Positions 1-8,854 of a stretch of DNA of 64,000 bases are shown piece by piece. The stretch comes from CAVRXQ01 sp963725215 (GTDB taxonomy: Bacteria > Actinomycetota > Acidimicrobiia > Acidimicrobiales > Bog-793), in assembly GCA_963725215.1 (NCBI GenBank), contig CAVRXQ010000001.1:248001-312000 (forward strand). The letters run 5' to 3'. The position numbers and the translations under genes were made by a program. The notes beneath the pieces are model-generated. The model ran no database searches and had not been told where the DNA came from. It saw only the letters and a list, made by a program, of their open reading frames with translations. Numbering within the stretch: the stretch's first letter is position 1; the number at the start of each line of letters is the position of its first letter.

Positions 1-1012
1 CGAGTGGTGCACCGTGGAAGTTCCCGTTCGAGACGACTTCTCCGTCTTCGATCACGACCGGATTGTCGATCTTCGCCAGGAGCTCCCGCTCGACGACTGC
101 GTCAACGTGCGCGAGCGTGTCTCGCGCCGCGCCGGCAACCTGAGGTGCGCAGCGGATCGAGTACGCATCCTGGACGCGGGAATCGTCGTCGCGGTGTGAC
201 GCGACGATCGCCGAGCCGGCGAGGAGCCGTGTGAGGTTCTCCGCGCTCAGTCGCTGCCCAGGCTGAGGGCGCAACCCGACAAGGTCGGGGCGGAACGCGA
301 CGTCGGTCGCCAGCAGCGCCTCAGTGCTCATCGCGGCCGAGATGTCGGCGATCTTCAAGAGTTTGCGGAAGTCCTCTGCGGACAGGGCGAGACCAGCGAG
401 CATGCCGTCGGTCCCGTTGATCAGCCCGAGGCCCTCTTTCTCCTGCAAAACGAGGGGCGAGACGCCGATCGCGGAGAGCGCCGCCGCGGCGGGAACAACC
501 GATCCGTCGGCGGCCTCGACGTCGCCTTCTCCGATCAGCGCCAACGCGATGTGTGCGAGGGGTGCAAGGTCGCCGCTGCAACCGAGCGATCCGAACTCGT
601 AGACGAGGGGAGTCACGTGCGCGTTGAGCAGCTTGCCAAGTACGTCGGCGACTTCTGGACGCACTCCTGTGATCCCGCTGCACAGCGTGCGAAGCCTGAG
701 GAGCATCGTCGCCCGCACAACTTCCTGTTCGACCCGCGGACCCATCCCCGCCGCATGCGACCTTAGGAGCGAGATCTGCGCCTCGCCCCTGCGAGATGCA
801 GGGACTTGGCTCGTCGCGAGCGCGCCGAATCCGGTTGAAACGCCGTAGACCGGATCCGCGCGGGCTGCGATCGCGTCGACGTGCGCGCGCGACGCGGCCA
901 TCGCCCGATGCGCGGCGGGGGTGATCTCGACCTCGAACTGCCCGCGAACAACAGCAAGCACATCGGACGCGCGCATTCCTGTCGGTTCGATCGGGATGAC
1001 CCGCTCAGTCAC
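1..1012 (-). CDS. hutH: Histidine ammonia-lyase, 3' end outside window
   Basis: First enzyme of histidine breakdown: removes ammonia from L-histidine to give urocanate, in the cytoplasm. About 337 of the usual ~510 residues are present; the C-terminus lies beyond base 1. The start is taken as GTG at 1012 (reads VTERVIPIEPTG) with a purine-rich GAGAGGGG upstream, 16 bases after the hutI stop. The active-site loop reads GSLGCSGDLAPLAH. The MIO prosthetic group should form from Cys145-Ser146-Gly147 (codons at 572-580), where most histidases have Ala-Ser-Gly. A phenylalanine/tyrosine lyase is possible by family, but the position directly behind hutI, hutF and hutU makes histidase very likely. It is the last visible gene of a long minus-strand unit. 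Confidence 0.95.
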   Translation of the reverse strand, partial: MTERVIPIEPTGMRASDVLAVVRGQFEVEITPAAHRAMAASRAHVDAIAARADPVYGVSTGFGALATSQVPASRRGEAQISLLRSHAAGMGPRVEQEVVRATMLLRLRTLCSGITGVRPEVADVLGKLLNAHVTPLVYEFGSLGCSGDLAPLAHIALALIGEGDVEAADGSVVPAAAALSAIGVSPLVLQEKEGLGLINGTDGMLAGLALSAEDFRKLLKIADISAAMSTEALLATDVAFRPDLVGLRPQPGQRLSAENLTRLLAGSAIVASHRDDDSRVQDAYSIRCAPQVAGAARDTLAHVDAVVERELLAKIDNPVVIEDGEVVSNGNFHGAPL

Positions 1013-1028
1013 GACTTAGCCCCTCTCG

Positions 1029-2225
1029 TCATCCATCTCTTGCCCGTGATGTCGGGACGACCACTTCGCCGCGTTGCACGACCACATCGACGAGGTGCAC
1101 ACCCGGGCGGTACGCGAGGTGGACATGACTCGGCGCGTCGAGTACGACGAGGTCGGCACGCGCTCCTGGGGCGATCCGTCCCACGTCGTCACGCCGCAGC
1201 GCCCTCGCACCGCCGAGCGTTCCGGCTGCGAGCGCCTCTTCAGGGTTGAGCCCGCATTCGCGTACGGCGAGAGCGATGACGAACGGCATCGACGTCGTGA
1301 AGCTCGTTCCGGGATTGCAGTCGCTCGCCAGAGCGACGGTCACACCCGCTTCGAGGAGCGCACGTCCATCCGCGTATTGCGATTTCGTCGAAAAGTCTGC
1401 GCCCGGACAGAGTGTCGCGACGACGGCCGCGTCTTTCAACGCGGCGATGTCTTTCGCGTCCAGGTGGTTCAGATGGTCGGCCGAAGCTGCCCCGACGCGC
1501 GCCGCGAGCCTCGCGCCGGGGCCGAAGGAGAGCTGGTTTGCGTGGATGCGCAGGCCAAGTCCTTTCGCACCCCCTGCGTTGAGGATCCGTTCAGACTCGT
1601 CCTCGCTGAAGGCACCTTCGTCGCAAAAGACGTCACACCAGCCAGAAAGGGGGGCGCACGCGTCGAGCATCGTTCCGGCGACCAACTCGACGTAGCTCTC
1701 GCGGTCGTGTGCGAACTCGTCCGGGACCACGTGCGCCCCGAGAAAGGTCACCTCGTCCGCGCACTGCCTCGCGACGCGAAGGGACCTCTCCTCGTCGTTG
1801 ATCGTGAGCCCGTATCCAGACTTCGTCTCGATCGTCGTGGTGCCGTCTGATCGTGCCTCGGTGACGAGGCGACGCGCGTTCGCGAGAAGCTCGGCGTCAG
1901 ATACCGCCCGGGTCTGTTCGACGGTTCGCGCGATCCCGCCAGCCGCGTACGCGCGCCCCGCCATTCGCTCGGAGAACTCGTCCGTGCGGTCTCCGGCGAA
2001 GACGAGGTGCGTGTGGGAGTCGACGAATCCCGGGATCACCGATCGCCCGCCGGCGACGATCTCCACGTCCGCGGCCGGCGCCCCCTTCGACGCTCCGACG
2101 TAGACGATCACCCCGTCGTCTGCGACGACCGCCGCGGCGGCGATCGTGCCGAGAGGACCGAGACCGATCCCGGGCTCGTTCGTGATCAATTCCGCGATGC
2201 CAGTAATCGCGAGCGACCCGCTCAC
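1029..2225 (-). CDS. hutI: Imidazolonepropionase
   Basis: Third step of histidine degradation: hydrolyses 4-imidazolone-5-propionate to N-formimino-L-glutamate. It is a 398-residue metal-dependent amidohydrolase, normal for the family. The metal and active-site residues visible are His71 and His73 in DSHTHLVFAG, His228 in LRIHANQLSFG, His251 and Asp302 in LASDCNPGTS. The start is GTG at 2225, overlapping the hutF stop by four bases (GTGA), so the two are translationally coupled. The hutH start follows 16 bases after its stop. Confidence 0.96.
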   Translation of the reverse strand: MSGSLAITGIAELITNEPGIGLGPLGTIAAAAVVADDGVIVYVGASKGAPAADVEIVAGGRSVIPGFVDSHTHLVFAGDRTDEFSERMAGRAYAAGGIARTVEQTRAVSDAELLANARRLVTEARSDGTTTIETKSGYGLTINDEERSLRVARQCADEVTFLGAHVVPDEFAHDRESYVELVAGTMLDACAPLSGWCDVFCDEGAFSEDESERILNAGGAKGLGLRIHANQLSFGPGARLAARVGAASADHLNHLDAKDIAALKDAAVVATLCPGADFSTKSQYADGRALLEAGVTVALASDCNPGTSFTTSMPFVIALAVRECGLNPEEALAAGTLGGARALRRDDVGRIAPGARADLVVLDAPSHVHLAYRPGVHLVDVVVQRGEVVVPTSRARDG

Positions 2226-3568
2226 GCTGCGTTCCTCAACGCCCCGATCGCCGCGGAGAGCGACCGCGCGAGATCGTCGAATGCGACGTGCCGGCGCTCT
2301 TTCACCACGGTCCGGCCTCCGACGACGACGTCGGTGACGTCCGACGCGTTCGCGCAGAACACGACCGCTGCGACCGGATCGACCTCGACCGCGCCGGCGA
2401 GTCGCGACGAGCGCGTGTCGAGGGCGAGGAGGTCACAAAACGAGCCCACGGAGATCTCACCGGCGTCGGGCCAGCCGAGCGCTCGCGCCCCCGTCGTGGT
2501 CGCCGATGCGAGCAAGGCCTCTGGCTCGAGGATCGCGCGCCGGCCGCTTGCGAGGCGCCCGTCGAGCTCGACTCCCCTCGCTTCGGCGAAAAGGTCCACC
2601 AACGCGTTGGAGTCGGAGCCCAGGACGAGCGGGCTTCCGCAGCGCGCGAGCGCCTCGGCGGGTCCGATCCCGTCCGCGAGATCCTGTTCTGTGGACGGAC
2701 ACAGACACACCGCGGTCTTGGATGACCCAAGGAGGGCGACATCCGATTCGCCGGCAAACGTCGCGTGCACGGCCACCGAAGAGGGCCCGAGCGCGCCGCA
2801 GTCGGACAGCAATCTCGTCGGCGTGCGACCGTAGGCGGCGAGCGACTGTTCGTTCTCCTTTTTCTGCTCAGAGAGATGGAAGTGAAGCGGCAAGGAGTTC
2901 GTGCGAGCGAAGGAGGCAACGAACTCGATGTCCTTCGGTGAAAGCGCGCGCACGCTGTGCACACCGGCGCACAAGCGTGAGGTCTCATCTGTTACGAAGC
3001 GCTCGACTCGCTCGCGCCATCCTTCGGCGGTCACGTCGCCGAATCGCGCCTGCGCGCCGGCGAGTGGCTCGCCGATCCCCCCCGTCAGGTAGCACGTGTC
3101 AATGACGCTGAGGCGGATCCCCGCTCTTTGCGCCCCGGCGATGACCGCGGAAGTCATCGCATTCGGGTCCGCATAAGCCGTGCCGCCGGGCGCGTGGTGG
3201 ACGTAGTGGAACTCACCGACCGTCGTGATGCCAGAAAGCGCCATCTCTGCAAAGACCGCCGAGCAGAGTGGCTCGTAGGTGTCCGGCTCGAGGACCTGCG
3301 CGACTTCGAACATTGCGTCACGCCAAGACCAGAAATCCCCCCGGGCACGCTCGGTCGCTCCGCGAAGGACGCGATGGAACGCGTGCGAGTGCGCGTTCGA
3401 AAATCCCGGGAGCACGAGCCCTGAAAGGCGCGTCGCGCCCGTGGGCGCGAGCGTCCTCTCCTCGATGTGGGTGATCCTGCCGTGTACCTCTTCGACGACG
3501 ACACCTGTCGCTATGCGTCCCGCTTCGGGATTTCCGATCAGCGCCTGTTCGCACCAAAAGCTGGTCAT
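2222..3568 (-). CDS. hutF: Formimidoylglutamate deiminase
   Basis: Deiminates N-formimino-L-glutamate to N-formyl-L-glutamate plus ammonia, so this organism uses the HutF branch of histidine degradation and should need a HutG deformylase, which is not in the window. The protein has 448 residues. Amidohydrolase landmarks: His60 and His62 in SNAHSHAFHRVLRG, His231 in LHFHLSEQ, His268 in AVHATF, and Asp319 in VLGSDSN. The stretch CLCPSTEQDLADGIG is typical of HutF. The open frame runs about 99 codons further upstream into hutU, but homology begins at MTSFWCEQAL (ATG at 3568), which clears the hutU stop by 46 bases. Confidence 0.94.
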   Translation of the reverse strand: MTSFWCEQALIGNPEAGRIATGVVVEEVHGRITHIEERTLAPTGATRLSGLVLPGFSNAHSHAFHRVLRGATERARGDFWSWRDAMFEVAQVLEPDTYEPLCSAVFAEMALSGITTVGEFHYVHHAPGGTAYADPNAMTSAVIAGAQRAGIRLSVIDTCYLTGGIGEPLAGAQARFGDVTAEGWRERVERFVTDETSRLCAGVHSVRALSPKDIEFVASFARTNSLPLHFHLSEQKKENEQSLAAYGRTPTRLLSDCGALGPSSVAVHATFAGESDVALLGSSKTAVCLCPSTEQDLADGIGPAEALARCGSPLVLGSDSNALVDLFAEARGVELDGRLASGRRAILEPEALLASATTTGARALGWPDAGEISVGSFCDLLALDTRSSRLAGAVEVDPVAAVVFCANASDVTDVVVGGRTVVKERRHVAFDDLARSLSAAIGALRNAA

Positions 3569-3614
3569 CGGGGGAGGTGCGGTCTCGTATTCGGGTCTCT
3601 GGCAACCGCCGTTC

Positions 3615-5285
3615 TCACGCGCCCTCGTCGATCGGAATGTGGATTTCTTTTTCTCGCGCGATCTCACGCGCCCGTGCGTACCCGGCGTCGACGTGGCGTA
3701 GCACGCCGAGCAGCGGATCGTTGCGCAGCACCCGCTCGAGCTTCTCGGCGGCGAGATTGGTTCCGTCGGCGACGGTGACCTGGCCGGCGTGGATCGACCG
3801 CCCGACTCCGACGCCGCCACCCGAGTGGATCGAGACCCATGCTGCACCCGACGACGCCGAGACAAGGGCGTTCAGCAACGGCCAGTCGGCGATCGCGTCG
3901 GACCCGTCCGCCATCGCCTCGGTCTCCCGGTACGGCGACGCGACCGACCCTGCGTCGAGGTGGTCGCGCCCGATCACGATCGGGGCGCGAATTGCACCGT
4001 GCTTGACGAGCGAGTTGAACTCGAGGCCGGCGCGATCTCGCTCCCCATACCCGAGCCAGCAGATGCGCGCCGGCAAGCCCTGAAAGGCGACACGCTCGCG
4101 AGCCATGTGTATCCAACGTGCGAGCGACTCGTTCTCGGGGAATAGCTCGACGACCGCGTCGTCGGTGGTCGCGATGTCCTTCGCGTCCCCCGACAGCGCC
4201 GCCCAGCGGAACGGGCCTTTGCCCTCGCAGAACAACGGTCGGATGTACTTCGGGACGAAGCCTTCGAACGCGAACGCGCGCGCGAACCCGCCGAGGGCGG
4301 CTTCGGCGCGAATCGAGTTCCCATAGTCGAAGACCTCTGCGCCCGCGTCCATGAAACCGACCATCGCCTCGACGTGTTTGGCGATCGACTCGCGCGCACG
4401 GGCGACGAACGCCCCGGGGTCTTTGTCGCGCACCTCTTTCATGTCCGAGAACGCGACGCCGACCGGCAGGTACTGCAACGGGTCGTGCGCCGAGGTCTGG
4501 TCTGTGACGAGGTCGGCTTCGAGTCCCATCTCCAAAAGGGTCGGTACCGCCTCGGCGGCGTTCGCGACGACACCGATCGAGAGCGCGCGGCCTTCTTTCT
4601 TCGCCGCCGTCGCCCTTTGCACCGCGTGTTCGAGGTCATCTGCGGATTCATCGAGGTACCGGGTCTCGAGGCGCCTCGAGACCCGACTCGGGTCGCACTC
4701 GACGCACAACACAACGCCATCGTTCATCGTCACAGCGAGAGGCTGCGCGCCACCCATCCCCCCGAGGCCCGCGGTCAAGGTCAGCGTGCCGCGCAAGCTC
4801 CCGCCGAAGCGTTGGGCGGCCGCGGCGAAGGTCTCGTAGGTCCCTTGCAAGATGCCCTGGGTGCCGATGTAGATCCACGAGCCCGCCGTCATCTGTCCGA
4901 ACATCGTGAGCCCCTCCGCCTCCAAGCGGTGGAACTCTTCGGGGTTCGCCCACAAAGGAACGAGGTTGGCGTTCGCGATGAGGACGCGAGGAGCGAACTC
5001 GTGGGTCGTGACGACTCCGACCGGCTTGCCGGACTGGACGAGCAAGGTCTCGTCGTCTCCGAGCTTGTGCAGTTCGGCCACGATGGCGTCGAACGCGTCC
5101 CACGATCGCGCCGCGCGGCCTGAGCCCCCGTAGACGACGAGCTCGTCGGGGTGCTCGGCGACCTCCGGGTCCAAGTTGTTCATCAGCATGCGCAACGCGG
5201 CTTCCTGTGGCCAGCCCCGGCAACTGAGGTGCGTGCCACGAGGGGCCCTCACCGGTCGCGGGCCGTGACGGCGCTCGCTCGCCAC
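3615..5285 (-). CDS. hutU: Urocanate hydratase
   Basis: Second step of histidine degradation: adds water to urocanate to give imidazolonepropionate, using a tightly bound NAD+ as electrophile. 556 residues, full family length. The N-terminal part contains LRMLMNNLDPEVAE and VVYGGSGRAARSWD; the NAD-binding glycine loop reads GLGGMGGAQPLAV; the active-site Cys409 lies in CWLGYGER (Cys410 in the Pseudomonas enzyme). The start is GTG at 5285, 11 bases after the prpC stop, which places the histidine genes in the same transcription unit as the methylcitrate genes. Confidence 0.96.
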   Translation of the reverse strand: MASERRHGPRPVRAPRGTHLSCRGWPQEAALRMLMNNLDPEVAEHPDELVVYGGSGRAARSWDAFDAIVAELHKLGDDETLLVQSGKPVGVVTTHEFAPRVLIANANLVPLWANPEEFHRLEAEGLTMFGQMTAGSWIYIGTQGILQGTYETFAAAAQRFGGSLRGTLTLTAGLGGMGGAQPLAVTMNDGVVLCVECDPSRVSRRLETRYLDESADDLEHAVQRATAAKKEGRALSIGVVANAAEAVPTLLEMGLEADLVTDQTSAHDPLQYLPVGVAFSDMKEVRDKDPGAFVARARESIAKHVEAMVGFMDAGAEVFDYGNSIRAEAALGGFARAFAFEGFVPKYIRPLFCEGKGPFRWAALSGDAKDIATTDDAVVELFPENESLARWIHMARERVAFQGLPARICWLGYGERDRAGLEFNSLVKHGAIRAPIVIGRDHLDAGSVASPYRETEAMADGSDAIADWPLLNALVSASSGAAWVSIHSGGGVGVGRSIHAGQVTVADGTNLAAEKLERVLRNDPLLGVLRHVDAGYARAREIAREKEIHIPIDEGA

Positions 5286-5296
5286 TCTTGCTCGCC

Positions 5297-6415
5297 TCAG
5301 CGGAGGTGACGCTCAGCCGGACCGACGTAGGCCGACAAGGGGCGGATGAGCGCGTTCCGCTCGAGCTGCTCCATCACGTGCGCGGTCCAGCCGGTGATCC
5401 GGCTCATCACGAAGATCGGTGTGAACATCGGCGTGTCGAAGCCCATCAGGTGGTACGCCGGCCCGGAGGGGAAGTCGAGGTTCGGGTGGATCGCCTTTTG
5501 CTCGAACATCGCCCGCTCCAGGTTTTCGTACAGCGCCAAGACGTCGTCGGCGCCTTTCAGCTTCGCAAGACGCTCGAGCGCGGCGCGCATCGTCGGCACG
5601 CGCGAGTCGCCATGCTTGTAGACGCGGTGACCGAATCCCATGATCTTGCGCTTCTTCGCCAGCGCCTCGTTGAGCCACACCTCAGCGTTTTGTGGCGCAC
5701 CGATCTCTTCGAACATCACCATCACGGCCTCGTTCGCCCCACCGTGCAAGGGACCCTTCAACGCGCCGATCGCACCCGTCACCGCCGAGTAGATGTCGGA
5801 CAACGTGGAGGTGATCACGCGCGCCGTGAACGTCGAGGCATTGAAAGAGTGCTCGGCATACAAGATCAACGACACTTCGAACGCGGAGACGACCTCTTTA
5901 TCTGGGACCTCGCCGAAGCACATGTGGAAGAAGTTCTCGGCGTAGGACAGCCCCTCGACGGGCGGGATCGGACCCTCGCCACGGCGGCGCCTTTGTTCGG
6001 CGGCGACGATCGTCGGAAGCTTCGCCATCATCGAAAGCGACTTGCGCAGGTTCGCTTCGACCGAAGAATCGTCCTCGTCTGGATCGAACGCCCCGAGAAG
6101 ACTGACCGCAGATCGCATCACGTCCATCGGGTGACAGTCGGTGGGCAAGGTGGCGATGGTCTCCAAGATGCGCACGGGAACCTCTCTGCGGGCGCGCTCG
6201 TCGTTCGTGAAGCGCTCGAGCTCCTCGGGCTTTGGGAGCTCGCCGTGCCAGATCAGGTAGGCGACCTGCTCGAAGGTGCACGACGCCGCGAGGTCCTGGA
6301 CCGGATACCCGCGGTACAAAAGGGAGTTCGTATCTTCGTTGACCATCGAGATCGCCGTCTCATCCGCGACGACGCCGACGAGGCCCCGCCTGACATCGCT
6401 TGCGTGCTCGGTCAC
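5297..6415 (-). CDS. prpC: 2-methylcitrate synthase (citrate synthase family)
   Basis: Condenses propionyl-CoA with oxaloacetate to 2-methylcitrate in the methylcitrate cycle. 372 residues from a GTG at 6415 (reads VTEHASDVRRGL), behind a GGGAG ribosome site and one base after the prpB stop. The frame is open to 6526 but that part overlaps prpB. The catalytic triad of citrate synthases is visible: His224 in GPLHGGANEA, His263 in FGHRVYKHGDSR and Asp313 in NLDFPSG. Sequence alone cannot fully separate citrate from methylcitrate synthase; the prpD-prpB-prpC order decides it. Confidence 0.9.
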   Translation of the reverse strand: MTEHASDVRRGLVGVVADETAISMVNEDTNSLLYRGYPVQDLAASCTFEQVAYLIWHGELPKPEELERFTNDERARREVPVRILETIATLPTDCHPMDVMRSAVSLLGAFDPDEDDSSVEANLRKSLSMMAKLPTIVAAEQRRRRGEGPIPPVEGLSYAENFFHMCFGEVPDKEVVSAFEVSLILYAEHSFNASTFTARVITSTLSDIYSAVTGAIGALKGPLHGGANEAVMVMFEEIGAPQNAEVWLNEALAKKRKIMGFGHRVYKHGDSRVPTMRAALERLAKLKGADDVLALYENLERAMFEQKAIHPNLDFPSGPAYHLMGFDTPMFTPIFVMSRITGWTAHVMEQLERNALIRPLSAYVGPAERHLR

Positions 6416-6416
6416 T

Positions 6417-7325
6417 TCAACTCCCTTTCTCGTCCAACCTGTAATTCGACACCGATTCGTCGAACTCCACGTATCCGGCGTAGTCGATGAGCTCGTACAG
6501 CCGTGCGCGCGTCTGCATCTCGTCAACCAGGCGTGCTTGGGATCCGTCGTCGCGGATCACCTTCAGCGCACGCTCAACCGCTCCCATCGCCACGCGCAAC
6601 AGCGTCACGGGGTAGATCACGAGATTGATCCCGAGATCTTCGAGCACGCGGCGCGAGAGTAGCTTCGACTTCCCGAACTCGGTCATATTCGCGAGCAGCG
6701 GAACGTCGATCGCCTTGCGAACCCGCTCGAACTCGGATTCGTCGGCGAGCGCTTCGGGAAAGACCATGTCCGCCCCGGCGTCGACGTACGTGCGGGATCG
6801 ATCGATCGCTCGATCGATCCCTTCGACCGCCGCGGCATCGGTCCGCGCGCAGATCACGAAGCCTTCGTCGCGGCGCGCGCGCACCGCGGCGGCGATTTTG
6901 CGCACCATCTCGTCTTTGCCGACGAGCTCTTTGTTTTCGAGGTGACCGCAGCGCTTCGGGTTCACCTGGTCTTCGATGTGACAGCCCGCAGCCTCGGCGT
7001 CCTCTAAGAGCTGGATCGTCCGTGCGACGTTCGCCGGCTCACCAAAGCCGGTGTCCGCGTCGGCGAGCACTGGAAGCGCGACCGCGCGGGCGATCGAACG
7101 GCAAGCGTCTACGACTTCGGACTGGTTGGTGAGGCCGATGTCCGGCAACGCGTACGAGGCCGAGACGACCGCGCCCGAGACGTAGACGCCGTCGAACCCG
7201 TGGTCCTCGATCGTTCGTGCCGAGAGCGCGTTGAACGCCCCCGGGAAGGCGAGCAAGCGGCCCGAGCCGAGCGAGGTACGAAACGCCCTGCGGCGATCGG
7301 ACGGCGAGATCGGGTGCTCGAGCAT
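6417..7325 (-). CDS. prpB: 2-methylisocitrate lyase
   Basis: Splits 2-methylisocitrate into pyruvate and succinate, the last step of the methylcitrate cycle. 302 residues, the usual PrpB size (isocitrate lyases are longer). The signature catalytic segment is NPKRCGH with Cys126, preceded by the metal-binding ADADTGFG. The start ATG at 7325 overlaps the prpD stop by one base (TGATG), and prpC begins right after its stop. A carboxyphosphonoenolpyruvate mutase-like function is unlikely in this context. Confidence 0.94.
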   Translation of the reverse strand: MLEHPISPSDRRRAFRTSLGSGRLLAFPGAFNALSARTIEDHGFDGVYVSGAVVSASYALPDIGLTNQSEVVDACRSIARAVALPVLADADTGFGEPANVARTIQLLEDAEAAGCHIEDQVNPKRCGHLENKELVGKDEMVRKIAAAVRARRDEGFVICARTDAAAVEGIDRAIDRSRTYVDAGADMVFPEALADESEFERVRKAIDVPLLANMTEFGKSKLLSRRVLEDLGINLVIYPVTLLRVAMGAVERALKVIRDDGSQARLVDEMQTRARLYELIDYAGYVEFDESVSNYRLDEKGS

Positions 7326-8821
7326 CAGAAGATGCCGCCTCTTCGACCTTCGTCGGAGCCCCCGGCGACGAATGAGAGCTCGCCGACCTCGTCCGGTGTC
7401 GCCGCAGCGATCCGTTGCGCGAGGGCCAAGAAGCGATCTTGCTCGGCATAAGAGACCACGCCGTCTGAAAGGGTGCGGAACTTCGCGACGTACTCCGGAC
7501 GGCCGAACGGGTGCGCGCCGTTCGGGTGGGCGTCCGCGAGGGCGATCTCGTCGGTGATCTCAGAACCGTCCAAGAGCCGGACGACGACTCGGCCGCCGAA
7601 GGCTTTTTTCCCCGGGTCGGCGGCGTGGTAGCGCTCGGTCCAACGGCGGTCCTCGGTCGTCGAGATCTTCCGCCACAACTCGACGGTGGAGGCCCTTCTC
7701 GCGCGAGCCGGCGTGTACGACGCCTCGTAGTGGAACGTTCCGTCTTCCAGCGCGACGGCGAAGATGTACATGATCGAGTGATCGAGGGTCTCTCGTGACG
7801 CGGACGGTTCGTACTTCTGCGGATCGTTGGCGCCCGAGCCGATCACCTTGTCCGTGTGATGGCTCGTCTCGATGACGATGCTCTCGACCTTGGAGAGATC
7901 CGGGATCCGCTCGCGGACTCTGAACGCGAGGTCGATCAGCGCCTGCGCCTGGTACTCGGCGGAATGGGCCTTCGTGTAGGTCTCGAGGATCGCCCGCTTC
8001 GGCTCTCCTGGTCCGGGCAGCGACACCTGGTAGACGCCTTCGGGGCCGTCGAGGAGCGTGGCGATGACGGCGTCTTCGCCCTCGTAGATCGGCGCCGGCG
8101 AGGTCTCGGCGCGCATCGCCCGGTCGACCGCCTCGACCGCCGCCTTGGCGGCGAAGGCCGGCGCGTACGCCTTCCAGCTCGAGATCTGGCCCTTTCGCGA
8201 CTGGCGCGTCGCCGTCGTCACGTGGAGCGCCTGGTTGATCGCCTGGTAGACGACCTCGGTCGGCAGGTGCAACAAGGTGCCGAGCCCGGCGGCGACCGAC
8301 GGTCCGAGGTGCGCGACGTGGTCGATCGTGTGCTCGTGCAGCGAGATCGCCTTCGCGAGGTCGACTTGGATCTCGTACGCGGTCGCGATCGCCGACACGA
8401 GGTCCTCACCTGGGCACTGCTTGTGCTGCGCTACGGCGACGAGCGGAGCGATGTTGTCGCCGGGGTGCGAGTACTCGGCTGCGAGGAAGGTGTCGTGGAA
8501 ATCCAGCTCTCGCACCGCGACGCCGTTCGCCCACGCCGCCCACTCCGGCGAGACTCGTCGCGACAGCGAAATCCCGAAGACCGTCGAACCCGGTGAATAC
8601 GGGTGCGCGAGCGCCTGGCCACGCGCGGACGCGACGGGGTGGCGATCGAGCGCGGCGGCGGCGACGCCAGCGTCGTCGATGATCCGGTTGACGATCATCT
8701 CTTCGATGTCGGTCTCGACCGGCACGGGATCTGTCGCCACCTCGGCGAGCTTCCAGGCGAGCTCGTCCTCGCGTAAGAACCGCTCTGCGCTTTTGTGGAC
8801 GCGGACCTCGTGCTCGATCAT
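7325..8821 (-). CDS. prpD: 2-methylcitrate dehydratase (MmgE/PrpD family)
   Basis: Dehydrates 2-methylcitrate to 2-methyl-cis-aconitate. 498 residues, close to other PrpD proteins. Recognised from the MmgE/PrpD pattern: ANGVAVRELDFHDTF, GDNIAPLVAVAQH and the C-terminal GAHPFGRPEYVAKFRTL. It begins 33 bases after the upstream oxidoreductase gene and is coupled to prpB by a one-base overlap. An iron-sulfur AcnD-type dehydratase is not present in the window, so the PrpD route is presumed. Confidence 0.93.
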   Translation of the reverse strand: MIEHEVRVHKSAERFLREDELAWKLAEVATDPVPVETDIEEMIVNRIIDDAGVAAAALDRHPVASARGQALAHPYSPGSTVFGISLSRRVSPEWAAWANGVAVRELDFHDTFLAAEYSHPGDNIAPLVAVAQHKQCPGEDLVSAIATAYEIQVDLAKAISLHEHTIDHVAHLGPSVAAGLGTLLHLPTEVVYQAINQALHVTTATRQSRKGQISSWKAYAPAFAAKAAVEAVDRAMRAETSPAPIYEGEDAVIATLLDGPEGVYQVSLPGPGEPKRAILETYTKAHSAEYQAQALIDLAFRVRERIPDLSKVESIVIETSHHTDKVIGSGANDPQKYEPSASRETLDHSIMYIFAVALEDGTFHYEASYTPARARRASTVELWRKISTTEDRRWTERYHAADPGKKAFGGRVVVRLLDGSEITDEIALADAHPNGAHPFGRPEYVAKFRTLSDGVVSYAEQDRFLALAQRIAAATPDEVGELSFVAGGSDEGRRGGIF

Positions 8822-8854
8822 CTTTGTTCGCTCACGGTCGCGTGCGCCCGATCC

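Noticed and set aside
6416..6526. Longer N-terminus for the methylcitrate synthase gene
   Set aside because: The extra codons overlap prpB, have no similarity, and a GTG with a good GGGAG site follows the prpB stop by one base.
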